Under the pieces are notes generated by a model. That model was not told where the DNA came from. It saw nothing but the letters and a program-made list of their open reading frames with translations, and ran no database searches. The translations under genes and the position numbers were made by a program. From Anaerolineae bacterium (lineage in GTDB: Bacteria > Chloroflexota > Anaerolineae > 4572-78 > J111), in contig JAJVIM010000030.1 in the NCBI GenBank assembly GCA_022071955.1, forward strand, positions 1 through 61,941: a DNA stretch of 61,941 nucleotides, read 5' to 3'. Shown here in pieces: positions 17,477 through 26,346 of the stretch; the first letter of the stretch is position 1; every line of letters starts with the position of its first letter.

Positions 17477-19468
17477 GTGGAAATCCCCTTGCTCAGAGAT
17501 GTGGTGGTGATCTTTGTGCTGGCAATGGCGGTGGTGTACGGTTCGCAGCGGCTCAAGCTGCCGGCCATTGTGGGCTTGCTGGCCACGGGTGTAGTGGCTG
17601 GGCCGCACGCGCTGGGGCTGGTCAACGCCATCACCGAAGTGGACAAGCTGGCCAAAATCGGTGTCATTCTGCTGCTGTTTGCCATCGGTATTGAATTTTC
17701 GCTGCGCAAACTGATGCAGATCAAAAGACTGGTGCTGGTTGGCGGTGCGCTCCAGGTAGGCGCGACGGTGCTGGCCGTGTTCGGAGTGACCCACCAACTG
17801 CTGGGTTGGGCTTTTGGCCCGGCGATGTTTATGGGTTTTCTCATTTCGCTGAGCAGCACCGCGATTGTGCTCAAAGTGCTGCAGGACCGGGCCGAAATGG
17901 AAACGCCGCAGGGACGCATCGCCCTGGGGATTCTCATTTTTCAGGATGTGATTGTTGTCCTGTTCATTATTTTGACCCCGTTTCTGGCCGGCCAAACCGC
18001 CGGCGACGACGGGCCATCGGTGCTGCGGCTGGCGTTGATTGGCGTGGGGCTGCTGGTGTTTGTGTTTATTGGGGCGCGCTATCTGGTGCCGGCCATTTTG
18101 CATCAGGTGGTGCGCACCCGCAGCCGCGAGCTGTTTTTGCTGACCGTCGGCGGCATCTGCTTTGCGGTGGCCTTTGCCGCGGCGGAACTGTCGCTGGCGC
18201 TGGGCGCGTTTCTGGCCGGGCTGACCATTTCGGAATCGGAGTACAGCCACGAGGTGTTGGAACACATTCACCCCTTCCGCGATATTTTCACCAGCTTCTT
18301 TTTTGTGTCGGTGGGGATGCTGCTGGATTTGGGCTTTGTGCTACAACAGCCGCTGGCCATTTTGCTGATCACCGCCGGGGTGCTGCTGCTGAAAAGCGCC
18401 ATTGTCACCCTAACCAGCCTGCTGCTGGGTTTTCCGCTGCGCACGGCCATTATTAGCGGGCTGGGGCTGAGCCAGGTGGGCGAGTTTGCCTTCATTCTGG
18501 CCGGAATCGGCGCGGGCTACACCCTGCTGTCAACCAGCGCCGAGCAGATGTTTCTGGCGGTCTCGGTGCTAACAATGGCCGGTACATCGTTTATTATTGC
18601 CGGCGCGCCCCGCCTGGCCGATCTGGCGCTGCGCCTGCCCACGCCGACGAGGCTGCAGCGCGGCCTTTACCCGGTGAAAGGGCTGAATCAACCCCGCCGG
18701 GCGGAGTTAAAAGACCACCTGGTTATCATTGGCTACGGCCTCAACGGGCGCAACGTGGCCCGCGCCGCCCGGCACACCGGCATCCCCTATGTAGTTGTTG
18801 AAATGAACGCCGACACCGTTCGCGCCGAGCGCAGCACTGGCGAGCCAATTTTTTACGGCGACGCCACGCAGGAGGCGGTACTCAAGCAGGTGGATGTGCC
18901 GCTGGCCCGCACGGTGGTTGTGGTTATTGCCGAAGCCGCCGCCACTCGCCGGATTGTTCATCTGGTGCGACAGTTCAACCCGACAGCGCACATTATCGCC
19001 CGCACCCGCTACGTGGGCGAAATGGCCGCATTGTACCGGCTGGGCGCCAGCGAAGTCATCCCCGAAGAGTTTGAAACCTCGGTGGAGATTTTTACCCGGG
19101 TGCTGATCAAATATCTGGTGCCCCGCGAAGAAATTGCCCGGCTGCTGGCCCAAATCCGAGATGACGGCTACCAGATGTTCCGCAGCCTGTCGCCGGCCGG
19201 CCGTGCTTCGGTGGCAGATTTGCAACTGCACCTGCACGATGTGGAAATAGCGCCGCTGCTGGTGCCGTCCGACTCGTCGCTGGCGGGCCAAACGCTGGCC
19301 GAACTGAACCTGCGCAACAGTACCGGGCTAACGCTGCTGGCTATTCGACGCGACGGTGAAATGCTGGCTAACCCGGATGCCGCCACCAAAATCTGCCACA
19401 ACGACGAGTTGTTTGTTATTGGCCCGCCAGACCGGGTGGCCGCCGCGGCGCTGTATCTGCACAGCTAA
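17477..19468 (+). CDS. KefB-type cation:proton antiporter with TrkA domains
   Basis: This is a CPA2-family monovalent cation/proton antiporter in the inner membrane. The 663-aa protein has about 12 hydrophobic helices in residues 1-395, with the exchanger signature LLFAIGIEFSLRKL and ALGAFLAGLTISESEYSHE. A TrkA-N nucleotide-binding domain begins at about 412 (HLVIIGYGLNGRNVA) and a TrkA-C domain covers about 580-663. GTG 17477 is chosen because AGGAGG lies 6 bp upstream; an earlier in-frame ATG has no ribosome site. Together with the kdp operon it points to K+ homeostasis in this genome region, though the two are 33 kb apart. Confidence 0.9.
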   Translation: MEIPLLRDVVVIFVLAMAVVYGSQRLKLPAIVGLLATGVVAGPHALGLVNAITEVDKLAKIGVILLLFAIGIEFSLRKLMQIKRLVLVGGALQVGATVLAVFGVTHQLLGWAFGPAMFMGFLISLSSTAIVLKVLQDRAEMETPQGRIALGILIFQDVIVVLFIILTPFLAGQTAGDDGPSVLRLALIGVGLLVFVFIGARYLVPAILHQVVRTRSRELFLLTVGGICFAVAFAAAELSLALGAFLAGLTISESEYSHEVLEHIHPFRDIFTSFFFVSVGMLLDLGFVLQQPLAILLITAGVLLLKSAIVTLTSLLLGFPLRTAIISGLGLSQVGEFAFILAGIGAGYTLLSTSAEQMFLAVSVLTMAGTSFIIAGAPRLADLALRLPTPTRLQRGLYPVKGLNQPRRAELKDHLVIIGYGLNGRNVARAARHTGIPYVVVEMNADTVRAERSTGEPIFYGDATQEAVLKQVDVPLARTVVVVIAEAAATRRIVHLVRQFNPTAHIIARTRYVGEMAALYRLGASEVIPEEFETSVEIFTRVLIKYLVPREEIARLLAQIRDDGYQMFRSLSPAGRASVADLQLHLHDVEIAPLLVPSDSSLAGQTLAELNLRNSTGLTLLAIRRDGEMLANPDAATKICHNDELFVIGPPDRVAAAALYLHS

Positions 19469-19555
19469 TCCCAGCGTAGCCTTATGCTTTTTGACAAACT
19501 GCCGGCTCGGGCAACGAACAGGGCCAGCACCCCGATGAACCGGCTGGCAGCGGAG

Positions 19556-19598
19556 AGTGATAAAATTTCTTTGGCCGGTTGCGAAACTTTTTATCACT
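19556..19598. promoter_or_regulatory. Inverted repeat upstream of the receiver-only gene
   Basis: AGTGATAAAA (19556-19565) and TTTTATCACT (19589-19598) are perfect 10-bp arms separated by 23 bp. The site lies 73 bp before the GTG at 19671, in locally AT-rich DNA, and could be an operator or hairpin. Confidence 0.45.
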
Positions 19599-19670
19599 TT
19601 TTCCGACATATAAAGAGCGAATATCGGGCTGGTGTGAACCACATTTCTTCACCGAAGAAATTGAAAGCGA

Positions 19671-20174
19671 GTGGCTGTGACCGAGACAATTCAAATAGTT
19701 GTTGTAGACAACCAACCGTTATTTGGAGCGGGAGTAACCACTGTACTCGAGGCCGAACCAGGGGTTGAAATTGTGGGGCAGGGAACCACTGCGGAAGAGG
19801 CCATTTATCTGGCATGTAACCGGCTGCCCAACATCATCCTGCTGAGCCTTGATTTAACTGACCGCAGCCTGAATACCATTCGAGTTATTGCCGATGAATG
19901 TCCGGCAACCAGGGTTGCTTTTCTCACGGCTTCTGAGGAAGATGAGCACATCATCGAGGTACTGCGGGCGGGGGCAAAGGCTTATATCCTAAAAAGGATC
20001 ACCGGTCCCGAGTTGATTGGCGTTTTACGGTCTGTCCAGACAGGCCAGAGTTATGTGCCGCCTGCCTTGGCGGCGCGTCTGATCCTGAAAATGAACGGGG
20101 ACAATTTTAAACATCCCCACCGATTTAAAGCCCCAATTGCAGTTGAAGCTGCTGCTCAATCTCGGCGGCGGTAA
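19671..20174 (+). CDS. Degenerate receiver-only protein, paralogue of the NarL-type regulator
   Basis: This 167-aa protein aligns without gaps to the receiver domain of the regulator at 42729 (for example VGQGTTAEEAIYLA against VGQGASAEDAISLA, and TGQSYVPPALAARLIL against AGQTYVPPALAASLIL). The phospho-acceptor aspartate is Ser59, and the acidic pair is Asp13-Asn14. Thr86 and Lys108 of the switch are kept. There is no LuxR-type HTH; the last 25 residues are unrelated and polar. It is therefore unlikely to be phosphorylated or to bind DNA itself and may act by protein contact. The start may be GTG 19671 or GTG 19677. The 3' end overlaps the convergent thioredoxin-like gene by 50 bp. Confidence 0.8.
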   Translation: MAVTETIQIVVVDNQPLFGAGVTTVLEAEPGVEIVGQGTTAEEAIYLACNRLPNIILLSLDLTDRSLNTIRVIADECPATRVAFLTASEEDEHIIEVLRAGAKAYILKRITGPELIGVLRSVQTGQSYVPPALAARLILKMNGDNFKHPHRFKAPIAVEAAAQSRRR

Positions 20175-21072
20175 ACAATCCCTCAACCCGATACAGCACA
20201 TTGCCATTTTTGGCCAAAAGATAGAGCCACGGATCGCTGCTGAGGCCAAAAGCCTCAACAGCCGGCGCCAGTTTAAAGCCATAGTTGGCCGGATTGGGCA
20301 GGCCGGCAAAAACCTCAACGTGAATAAAATTCAATTGATCGCCGTACCGGTTTTGCAGCTCGTTGAAGGTTTCATATGCCGGGCCGCAGAAACGGGTTTG
20401 GCAAAATTCCGGGGTGGCAAAGAGCAGCAGAGTCGGTTTGCCGTTGGTTACGGCTTCGGCCAGGCTCAGTTGATACAGAGCCGGGTTGGGCTGGCGGGCC
20501 GAAGTCAGCCGGCTCAAATCACGGTTGACGGCGGCCAGCGTTGGCGTATCAATTGCCGGAGCTTTTTCACCGGGGGTCAGGCTGGCCGACTCGGCCGCCA
20601 CCCGAAAGCCAACCCGATTTCGGAGCGTGCTGCCATCGGGCAACTGCGCCTCGATTTCCACCCCCCAATCGCCAACCCGGTCAAAGTTTCGTTCCTGCGC
20701 AAAAATGGTCACCAATCCATCCGGGGATTGCAGGCGCCGGGCGTCGGCTTCGGTCTCCGGGCGAGCCTGGCCGGGGTCGCTCAAATCAAAATACCGAAAA
20801 TGAACGGCGGCGTCGTGGAGCATGGCCTGTTTGGCATCGAACAGGCCAACGGCAAAACGGTTGGGGCCAGCCACCAGCTCGGTGGGAACCAAAACCACGG
20901 TCAGGTTGGCGGCGGGCAGGTCGAGGTGGTCATGCTCTGCGTCAGCCAGATGGACATCGGTTTTGTTGGCAAGGGCAGGGTTGAATCCGCTATCAACTGC
21001 TGAGGCGTTGGCGCTGCATGCGGCAAGCACCACTGCGATCAAGGTGAGCCAAACATAATTGGCCTTGGTCAT
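20125..21072 (-). CDS. Thioredoxin-like lipoprotein
   Basis: This 315-aa exported protein has a signal peptide ending in the lipobox VVLAAC (Cys19), so it is probably anchored outside the membrane. Residues of about 50-160 form a beta-rich YtkA/FixH-like region. The C-terminal part from about 205 is a thioredoxin fold with LLLFATPEFCQTRFCGP, where Cys224 and Cys229 are spaced CX4C instead of CXXC. Such a spacing suggests a copper-handling or disulfide role rather than classical thioredoxin; this is inference. The ATG overlaps the stop of the upstream CopC-CopD gene (TAATG), with GGAGGT just before it, so translation is coupled. Confidence 0.8.
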   Translation of the reverse strand: MTKANYVWLTLIAVVLAACSANASAVDSGFNPALANKTDVHLADAEHDHLDLPAANLTVVLVPTELVAGPNRFAVGLFDAKQAMLHDAAVHFRYFDLSDPGQARPETEADARRLQSPDGLVTIFAQERNFDRVGDWGVEIEAQLPDGSTLRNRVGFRVAAESASLTPGEKAPAIDTPTLAAVNRDLSRLTSARQPNPALYQLSLAEAVTNGKPTLLLFATPEFCQTRFCGPAYETFNELQNRYGDQLNFIHVEVFAGLPNPANYGFKLAPAVEAFGLSSDPWLYLLAKNGNVLYRVEGLFTAAEIEQQLQLQLGL

Positions 21073-24056
21073 TAATTACCTCCCTGGGCGGGCGTTCGGG
21101 CGGTTGTGGGTAAACTTTGCGCCGGTTGAGCGGCTAACAGGCCCGCAAGCTGCGCCATCAAACCGGCCACAGTCTCCCGATTTTCAGCTTCGGGCACAAG
21201 CTCAAGATACTTTTTCAGATCGTTGTAGGCTTTTTCCGGGTCGCCGCTGTCCATATAAGCCAGTCCCCGGTCCAGATAGACCCGTTTGAAATCGGGAAAC
21301 ATTTCAAGCGATTGGTTAAAATCCCGGATAGCCTGGGCCAAATTCCCCAGATCGGCGTAAGCCAGCCCGCGGGCGTAGTAGGCAATGGTCATCCCAGGGT
21401 CCAGCTCGATGGCCCGGTTATAATCCGCAACGGCCTGTTCCGGTCGGTGCGTTTCGTTGTAGTCAACCCCCCGATTAAAATAGGCTTCGGCGAAATCCGG
21501 CTTTAATTCAATGGCCCGGCTGTGGTCAGCGATGGCCGGTTCGTACTGGCCCAACTGCCGGTGAGCAATGCCCCGGTCCAAATAGGCCCAAATGTGTTTG
21601 GGAACGAGCTTAATGGCGGCGCTAAAGCTGACCACCGCTGCTTCGCTCCTGTTCTGTTCAAGCAGCGCCTGCCCCTGGCGATACTGAGTCTCGGCCAGGC
21701 GCAGATCAACCTCAAAAGCCCGCAGATAATTTACCAGATGCCAGATTTGTTCGGCGGTTAATTTGCCGCCAAACGAGGGCATGGCGGTAAATGTTTTGCC
21801 ATCTCTGACAAGGCGAAAAAGCTCAATATCCGGGTGAAGGGAAATATGCGTCAGCAGGTCGGCCGGCGGCGGGCTGAGTGTGGCGGCCAAAGGGCCATCG
21901 CCGCGCCCGGTCAGCCCGTGGCAGGGCGTGCAGTTTTGGTCAAATACGGTCTGCCCCGCCGCCAGTGAGGCGGCATCCGGCGGATAGGGATTGCGCAGGG
22001 GGTCGGCGGCTGGTTGTGGCGCAGCCGCCTCAGCTTGGCTAACCGGCGAGACAACAGCCGGCGCGCCGGGGTTACCCGGCGCAGTCAACAACGGGTTGAG
22101 CGCCAGCCATAGCGCGCCGGCAGTAGCGGCAACCCCGGCCAGGCCCGCCGCCGCGCCTTTTTTGCTGCGCCGGTTGTGGGCCAACCAGAGGCATGCCGCG
22201 CCCAGCAGCGCCAGCTCTGCCGCCCCAAACAATTGGCCGGCGCTGGCTGTCGGGGCGATAGCCGCGCTGCTTACCGCAACCGCGGGTGTAACCTCAAACC
22301 GAAAGGCGGTTCGGGCATCGAGCGCGTCGGGGCGGCGCACCACCAGTTCCACCTGCCACGGCCCGGCGATATTTAGCCACTGATTTTCAACAAGATACTG
22401 CCCGTTTCCGTCGCCAACGGCAGAGCCGGGGCTTTCACCCAGATCGGCTTCCAGATAGGTTGCCCGCACGGTGACGTCGGTGGCAGTGGTGATGGGCCGG
22501 CCGCGGTGGTCTTTGAGCGAGACCAGCAATCGATTTGGCCCGGTTTGCCCCGGCTCAATTGCCAGCGAAATATCTGTGCCTTCCACTGCCTCGTGAAAGG
22601 TTAGCCCGGCCGGCCGGCCCAGCCCTTCACGGGAGGCCACCTGCCGGGCCGGTTCCAGCGCCGTGAGCAGCCCCACCGGCAGCAGCACGAGCGTTACCAG
22701 CACGGCCTCGGCGGTAACAAATCGCCGCAGCCAAACGCCGGCCCGTTCCTGACTCGCCAGCCGCGGCCTCACCCAAACCAGGTTGAGCGCGCCCAGCGCC
22801 AGCAGCGGCAGGACAAGGCCCATTTTGGCCAGCAGGGTCAGCCCGTAGGGGGTGGCCGTGAGCGCCGGCAGAACGGTTACCTGGGCATAGGCGCTGAAGA
22901 GTCCGGTCACTACCAACACCAACACGCTCAACCCGGCCAGCCCGGAAAATCTGGCTACCAGCTCGGACAGCACCTCGCGCCGTTGAGATTTGGACAGGTT
23001 TTGGAAGATCACCGGCCCGCTCAGGGCAAAATGAAACAGGCTGCCGGCCCAAAAAGCCGCGGCCAGCAAATGCAGAAAATCGTTAAAAATGGCGGCAAGG
23101 CGGATTTCGCCGGCAGCAGCGGCGTGGCTGCCCAGGCTCAGGGTGAGCAGAATCCCGACTCCGGCCAGAACCGCCACAAATTGGGCCAGCCGGTTGAACT
23201 GCGGTTGCCGCCGCGCCGGGTTTTCCGCGGCGGGAGGACTGATGAAGGCCAGATCGAGCACCCCCGGCATTATCAGCAGCAACGCCATGCGCCACAGCCA
23301 CAGGCGGCCCCAGCCCGTTTCAAACAGCACCGCCAGAAATTCCCGGCCTGCGAGCTGGCGCAGCGGTAATTCGGAGGTGATCATGGTTTGGAGCAGGAGT
23401 TGGCCCAGCGACGCGACCAAAAACAAAGCCAGCGCCAGCCAGATGCCCTTCAGCAGCCGCCCGGCCAACAGTTGGGCCAAACGCCGGCGAGCGTCATCGG
23501 CATTAACCCGGCGCAGCACGGGCCGGAGAATTAGCAGCTCAAAGGCCAGGCCGCCCACTCCGGCCAAAATGGCCAGCAGGCTCAGCCAGCGCAATACCGG
23601 CTCAAGGGGTGATTGCACCAAAGGCTGCTCCGGCGGCAAAGATAAAGCCGAAGCATTGAGTGGTTCGCCTACCGAAAATACAAAAGAGCCGCGCACTTTG
23701 TGCCCGTCTACGGTGGAAACGTTGGCCCAGGCCACCACATACGTGCCGTTGGGTAAGGGCGGCAAACTGACTGCCAGCATGGTCGGGTCAACGGCGGCCA
23801 CTGCGGCATCGCCGTTATCCACCCGCCGGCCCTGGCTGTTTAGCACTTGAATCTGGCTCAATTGCGGCTCCAGCGGCTCGGTGAACCAGATAGTTACCGC
23901 AGTTGGCGGCTGGTCTAAAACCGAGTTGGCCGCCGGCTCGGAGCGGATCACGTTGGCGTGAGCCAGCACATCCGGGGTCAATGCCGGCTGCAAAACAAGG
24001 CTCAAGCCCACAATAAGCAGGAGTGCGGTTTGTCGTAATGCTCCCAGTTTCCGCAC
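21072..24056 (-). CDS. CopC-CopD-cytochrome c-TPR fusion protein
   Basis: This 994-aa protein combines several modules. A signal peptide is followed by a CopC copper-binding domain (about 33-130; AHANVIRSEPAANSVL and DGHKVRGSFVFSV give the His ligands). Next comes a CopD membrane domain with about 8 helices (about 155-470) and a YtkA-like beta domain (about 485-590). After one more helix pair comes a class I cytochrome c (heme site CTPCH at 709-713, Met759 in TAMPSF). Four or five TPR units fill about 790-955. The GTG at 24056 is chosen because GAGGG lies 7 bp upstream and it avoids overlap with the preceding gene. CopC and CopD are known copper-uptake proteins; the heme and TPR additions suggest coupling to electron transfer and assembly. 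Confidence 0.85.
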   Translation of the reverse strand: MRKLGALRQTALLLIVGLSLVLQPALTPDVLAHANVIRSEPAANSVLDQPPTAVTIWFTEPLEPQLSQIQVLNSQGRRVDNGDAAVAAVDPTMLAVSLPPLPNGTYVVAWANVSTVDGHKVRGSFVFSVGEPLNASALSLPPEQPLVQSPLEPVLRWLSLLAILAGVGGLAFELLILRPVLRRVNADDARRRLAQLLAGRLLKGIWLALALFLVASLGQLLLQTMITSELPLRQLAGREFLAVLFETGWGRLWLWRMALLLIMPGVLDLAFISPPAAENPARRQPQFNRLAQFVAVLAGVGILLTLSLGSHAAAAGEIRLAAIFNDFLHLLAAAFWAGSLFHFALSGPVIFQNLSKSQRREVLSELVARFSGLAGLSVLVLVVTGLFSAYAQVTVLPALTATPYGLTLLAKMGLVLPLLALGALNLVWVRPRLASQERAGVWLRRFVTAEAVLVTLVLLPVGLLTALEPARQVASREGLGRPAGLTFHEAVEGTDISLAIEPGQTGPNRLLVSLKDHRGRPITTATDVTVRATYLEADLGESPGSAVGDGNGQYLVENQWLNIAGPWQVELVVRRPDALDARTAFRFEVTPAVAVSSAAIAPTASAGQLFGAAELALLGAACLWLAHNRRSKKGAAAGLAGVAATAGALWLALNPLLTAPGNPGAPAVVSPVSQAEAAAPQPAADPLRNPYPPDAASLAAGQTVFDQNCTPCHGLTGRGDGPLAATLSPPPADLLTHISLHPDIELFRLVRDGKTFTAMPSFGGKLTAEQIWHLVNYLRAFEVDLRLAETQYRQGQALLEQNRSEAAVVSFSAAIKLVPKHIWAYLDRGIAHRQLGQYEPAIADHSRAIELKPDFAEAYFNRGVDYNETHRPEQAVADYNRAIELDPGMTIAYYARGLAYADLGNLAQAIRDFNQSLEMFPDFKRVYLDRGLAYMDSGDPEKAYNDLKKYLELVPEAENRETVAGLMAQLAGLLAAQPAQSLPTTARTPAQGGN

Positions 24057-24060
24057 CGGC

Positions 24061-24738
24061 TTACCCTCGGAGCGCGGTCCGTTTGCCGGCAGCAGCACCG
24101 GTTTGCTGCTGTTTGCGAGCGATCACCAGCGAGCCGGCCCCAAACCCCAAACCCAGCACGCCCGCAATCAGGCCGCCAACAGCAAACATATTGGCCGTGG
24201 CGGCGCTGTCTTGCGCCTGCGCGGCCGCGGCCATTGCGCCTCTGATTGCTGCCCCAATTTCCCGCATTTCCAGTTGTTGTTCGGGGATTTGCAACGCTTT
24301 GGAGGACTCGACCATTGAAAACTCATCGGCCCCGGCGGCAAATGTTTCGTCCAACTGCATGCCGTCGATGGCGCCGGTAAACTGAAACCGGTATTCGCCC
24401 GGCGCGGTTGGAATAAAGGCGGCGGTGTAGTGGCCCGGTTCGTCTTTAACGGGTTCCAAATCCAGTATTTTCGAGTCGCCGCTGGATACGTGAGTCACTT
24501 TTACCTGTACCGACTGGTCCAGGCCAAGCAGCGGTTCTTCCGTTTCAGCGTTTTCAACCCGCAAATCCACTCCGTTCAGCCTTCCTTCGAGAGCCGGTTC
24601 GTTGACAAACCCAACATTAAATTCGAATTTGCCAACCTGCCGGCCGCCATGCGCAAAGGCGCTCCCGCTCAGCACGGCCCCCAGGCTGACGATCACAACT
24701 GCGGCAGACATCAATCTGCAAACGGGCGATAGTTTCAT
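24061..24738 (-). CDS. Exported YtkA-like protein with C-terminal membrane anchor
   Basis: This 225-aa protein has a clear signal peptide ending in GSAFAHGG, so the mature protein probably begins with or near His-Gly-Gly. A beta-sandwich region follows (KVTHVSSGDSKILDLEPV, PGHYTAAFIPTAPGEYRFQF), typical of YtkA/FixH-type domains linked to copper and respiratory proteins. After a predicted helical stretch, one membrane helix (about 180-205) and a basic tail end the protein. The ATG at 24738 has AAGGAAC 7 bp upstream. It lies 4 bp before the CopC-CopD start, so the two are likely co-translated. Exact function unknown. Confidence 0.75.
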   Translation of the reverse strand: MKLSPVCRLMSAAVVIVSLGAVLSGSAFAHGGRQVGKFEFNVGFVNEPALEGRLNGVDLRVENAETEEPLLGLDQSVQVKVTHVSSGDSKILDLEPVKDEPGHYTAAFIPTAPGEYRFQFTGAIDGMQLDETFAAGADEFSMVESSKALQIPEQQLEMREIGAAIRGAMAAAAQAQDSAATANMFAVGGLIAGVLGLGFGAGSLVIARKQQQTGAAAGKRTALRG

Positions 24739-24794
24739 AATCAGTTCCTTTCGCGTGAAAATTGGTGAACGTGTAAGTTGTCGATGTACCGGCG

Positions 24795-26129
24795 TCAACT
24801 GCCCCAGGCCAAAAGTTCGTGGCGAGCCACATTTGCCGGCGGCGATTCCAGGCAGGTTTCAAAATCAAGCGCCCGGTCACCGATCACCTCGGTGACTGCG
24901 GTTTCCCGCACGTTAAAAAATCTGAGCACCTGGCCCTGTTCATCGTACAAAATGGCGGCAATTACCAGATAGTCAGTCAGTTGGCTGCCCGGATTTTTCA
25001 GCGCGCCGTTCAGGCAATAGAGGCCATCAACCCGTTCCTCGTTGACGGTGACAAACTCAAAATCCTGGCGAGGCGCGGTGTCAACCGCCTCGGCTTTAAC
25101 CGATAACTTAAAATCGGCCGTGTCTTGAACATCGTAAACGGTCAGGGCAAACGGCACATGCCCGCCGGCCGGCACAATACTGGTCGGCCACAAGCCGTAG
25201 GTGCTTTTATCGGCGGCGATGAGCTGGCCCTGGCTGTTGTAAAATGTGCCCGTAACCAGCGAGATTTGTTGAGCTGCGCCGGTGTTGTTGACCATTTCGC
25301 CGTACAGCAGCAGTAATTTGCGGGCCGGGATGGTATCGATGCGCGTGGCAGTAAAAGACCAGCCGGCGGCTGAGGGAATCTCCGGTTTGATAACCGCCGC
25401 CGGCAGCGGCGTGGCGACCGCGGGGGGGGTGCTGGTTGGTGGCGGAGGAGCAGCGGCCTGGGCGATGGCCAGCGCGTCACTGTTGCTGACGGCTGAATAT
25501 TGGGGATCGGCAGAAACCCACCCCGTTCCATCGCTACCGGCTGGATAGTCAATTTGCCACCAGGCCCCGGTTGCGTCTTGGCCCACAACCGTGGCAGATT
25601 CACCGGCGGCCAGCTTGCCCGTAACCGGATAATCAAGGCCGGGGCCGGTGCGAACATTTAACCCCACCAGAGCCGTCAGGGTTGAATTGGTGGCCGCCGG
25701 CGGCGTTGCAACCGGAGTAACCTGGGCCACTGCCGACCTGGCGACCACAGTTTGATAAGAACTAACCGGCGGCGGCGTTGCCGTGGCGATGATGCTTTGC
25801 GCCGGCAGTCCCGTTGCCAGCGGTGTTACCGTTGGCGTGAGCGTAGGCAGAGGCAGCCGGGCCACATTGCGGGGATGGGCCACCGGGTTGGTTAATATCC
25901 ACAGCATCAGGCCGGCGGCGGCGCAGAGCAACCCGAGCACGGCCACTCCGGCCAACATCGATAGGCCGGCGGCGGTCAGGCAGGGCACAAGGTTTCGGCG
26001 CGATTTGAGCCATTGCCAGCGGCCCGGCCGCCCCCGGAACACCAGGCGCAAATATCCAAAAGACCGCCCGCCGGTTAAGCTTTTGCGCTGGAACTGAGCG
26101 GAAACATGTTTAATCCGCCGCAACGCCAT
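24795..26129 (-). CDS. Membrane-anchored SH3/FxLYD-domain protein
   Basis: This 444-aa protein has a basic N-terminus, one membrane helix (about 50-79), a Thr/Pro-rich linker, and a bacterial SH3 domain (about 147-215; LVGLNVRTGPGLDYPVTGKL, GTGWVSADP). An FxLYD-type beta domain lies at about 255-370 (LLLLYGEMVNNTGAAQQISL). The C-terminal portion, ending ARHELLAWGS, parallels the end of the lipoprotein at 26347-27585, so the two share a C-terminal module. TAGGAG overlapping the upstream stop serves as its ribosome site. Probably a cell-wall or surface adaptor; function unknown. Confidence 0.72.
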   Translation of the reverse strand: MALRRIKHVSAQFQRKSLTGGRSFGYLRLVFRGRPGRWQWLKSRRNLVPCLTAAGLSMLAGVAVLGLLCAAAGLMLWILTNPVAHPRNVARLPLPTLTPTVTPLATGLPAQSIIATATPPPVSSYQTVVARSAVAQVTPVATPPAATNSTLTALVGLNVRTGPGLDYPVTGKLAAGESATVVGQDATGAWWQIDYPAGSDGTGWVSADPQYSAVSNSDALAIAQAAAPPPPTSTPPAVATPLPAAVIKPEIPSAAGWSFTATRIDTIPARKLLLLYGEMVNNTGAAQQISLVTGTFYNSQGQLIAADKSTYGLWPTSIVPAGGHVPFALTVYDVQDTADFKLSVKAEAVDTAPRQDFEFVTVNEERVDGLYCLNGALKNPGSQLTDYLVIAAILYDEQGQVLRFFNVRETAVTEVIGDRALDFETCLESPPANVARHELLAWGS

Positions 26130-26138
26130 GTCAAACTC

Positions 26139-26303
26139 CTAGCCGATAAATGGCAGAACAGCCAAAATGATCACCAGCATCAGGCCGGTAAAGCCGATCA
26201 ACCCCCACAGATCGGGATACAGTTCGCCCGGCTCGGGGGCAAATTGCCCAATACTGTTCCTGGTCTGCTGGGTAGAAAAATAGTTATCTTGCTGAACAGT
26301 CAT
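26139..26303 (-). CDS. Small 54-aa membrane protein
   Basis: An ATG at 26303 with AGGAGAGG just upstream opens a 54-codon frame ending in TAG at 26139-26141. The peptide starts MTVQQDNYFSTQQ, has a polar 30-residue head with PEPGELYPDLWG, and ends in one hydrophobic helix (LIGFTGLMLVIILAVLPFIG). The stop overlaps the ribosome site of the next gene. Spacing, ribosome sites and composition support a real gene. It lies between the two FxLYD proteins and may be a subunit of the same membrane complex (inference). Confidence 0.72.
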   Translation of the reverse strand: MTVQQDNYFSTQQTRNSIGQFAPEPGELYPDLWGLIGFTGLMLVIILAVLPFIG

Positions 26304-26346
26304 TGTCCTCTCCTTTTCGCCGCACTACGGCGTTCGGGCGCAGGTC

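Noticed and set aside
17009..18271. 420-aa antisense frame over cobT and the antiporter
   Set aside because: Low-complexity His/Gln/Asn-rich translation, opposite well-supported genes.
19671..20174. Frameshifted full-length regulator
   Set aside because: No LuxR-type HTH was seen in any frame downstream; the convergent gene occupies that DNA. A deletion explains the absence better.
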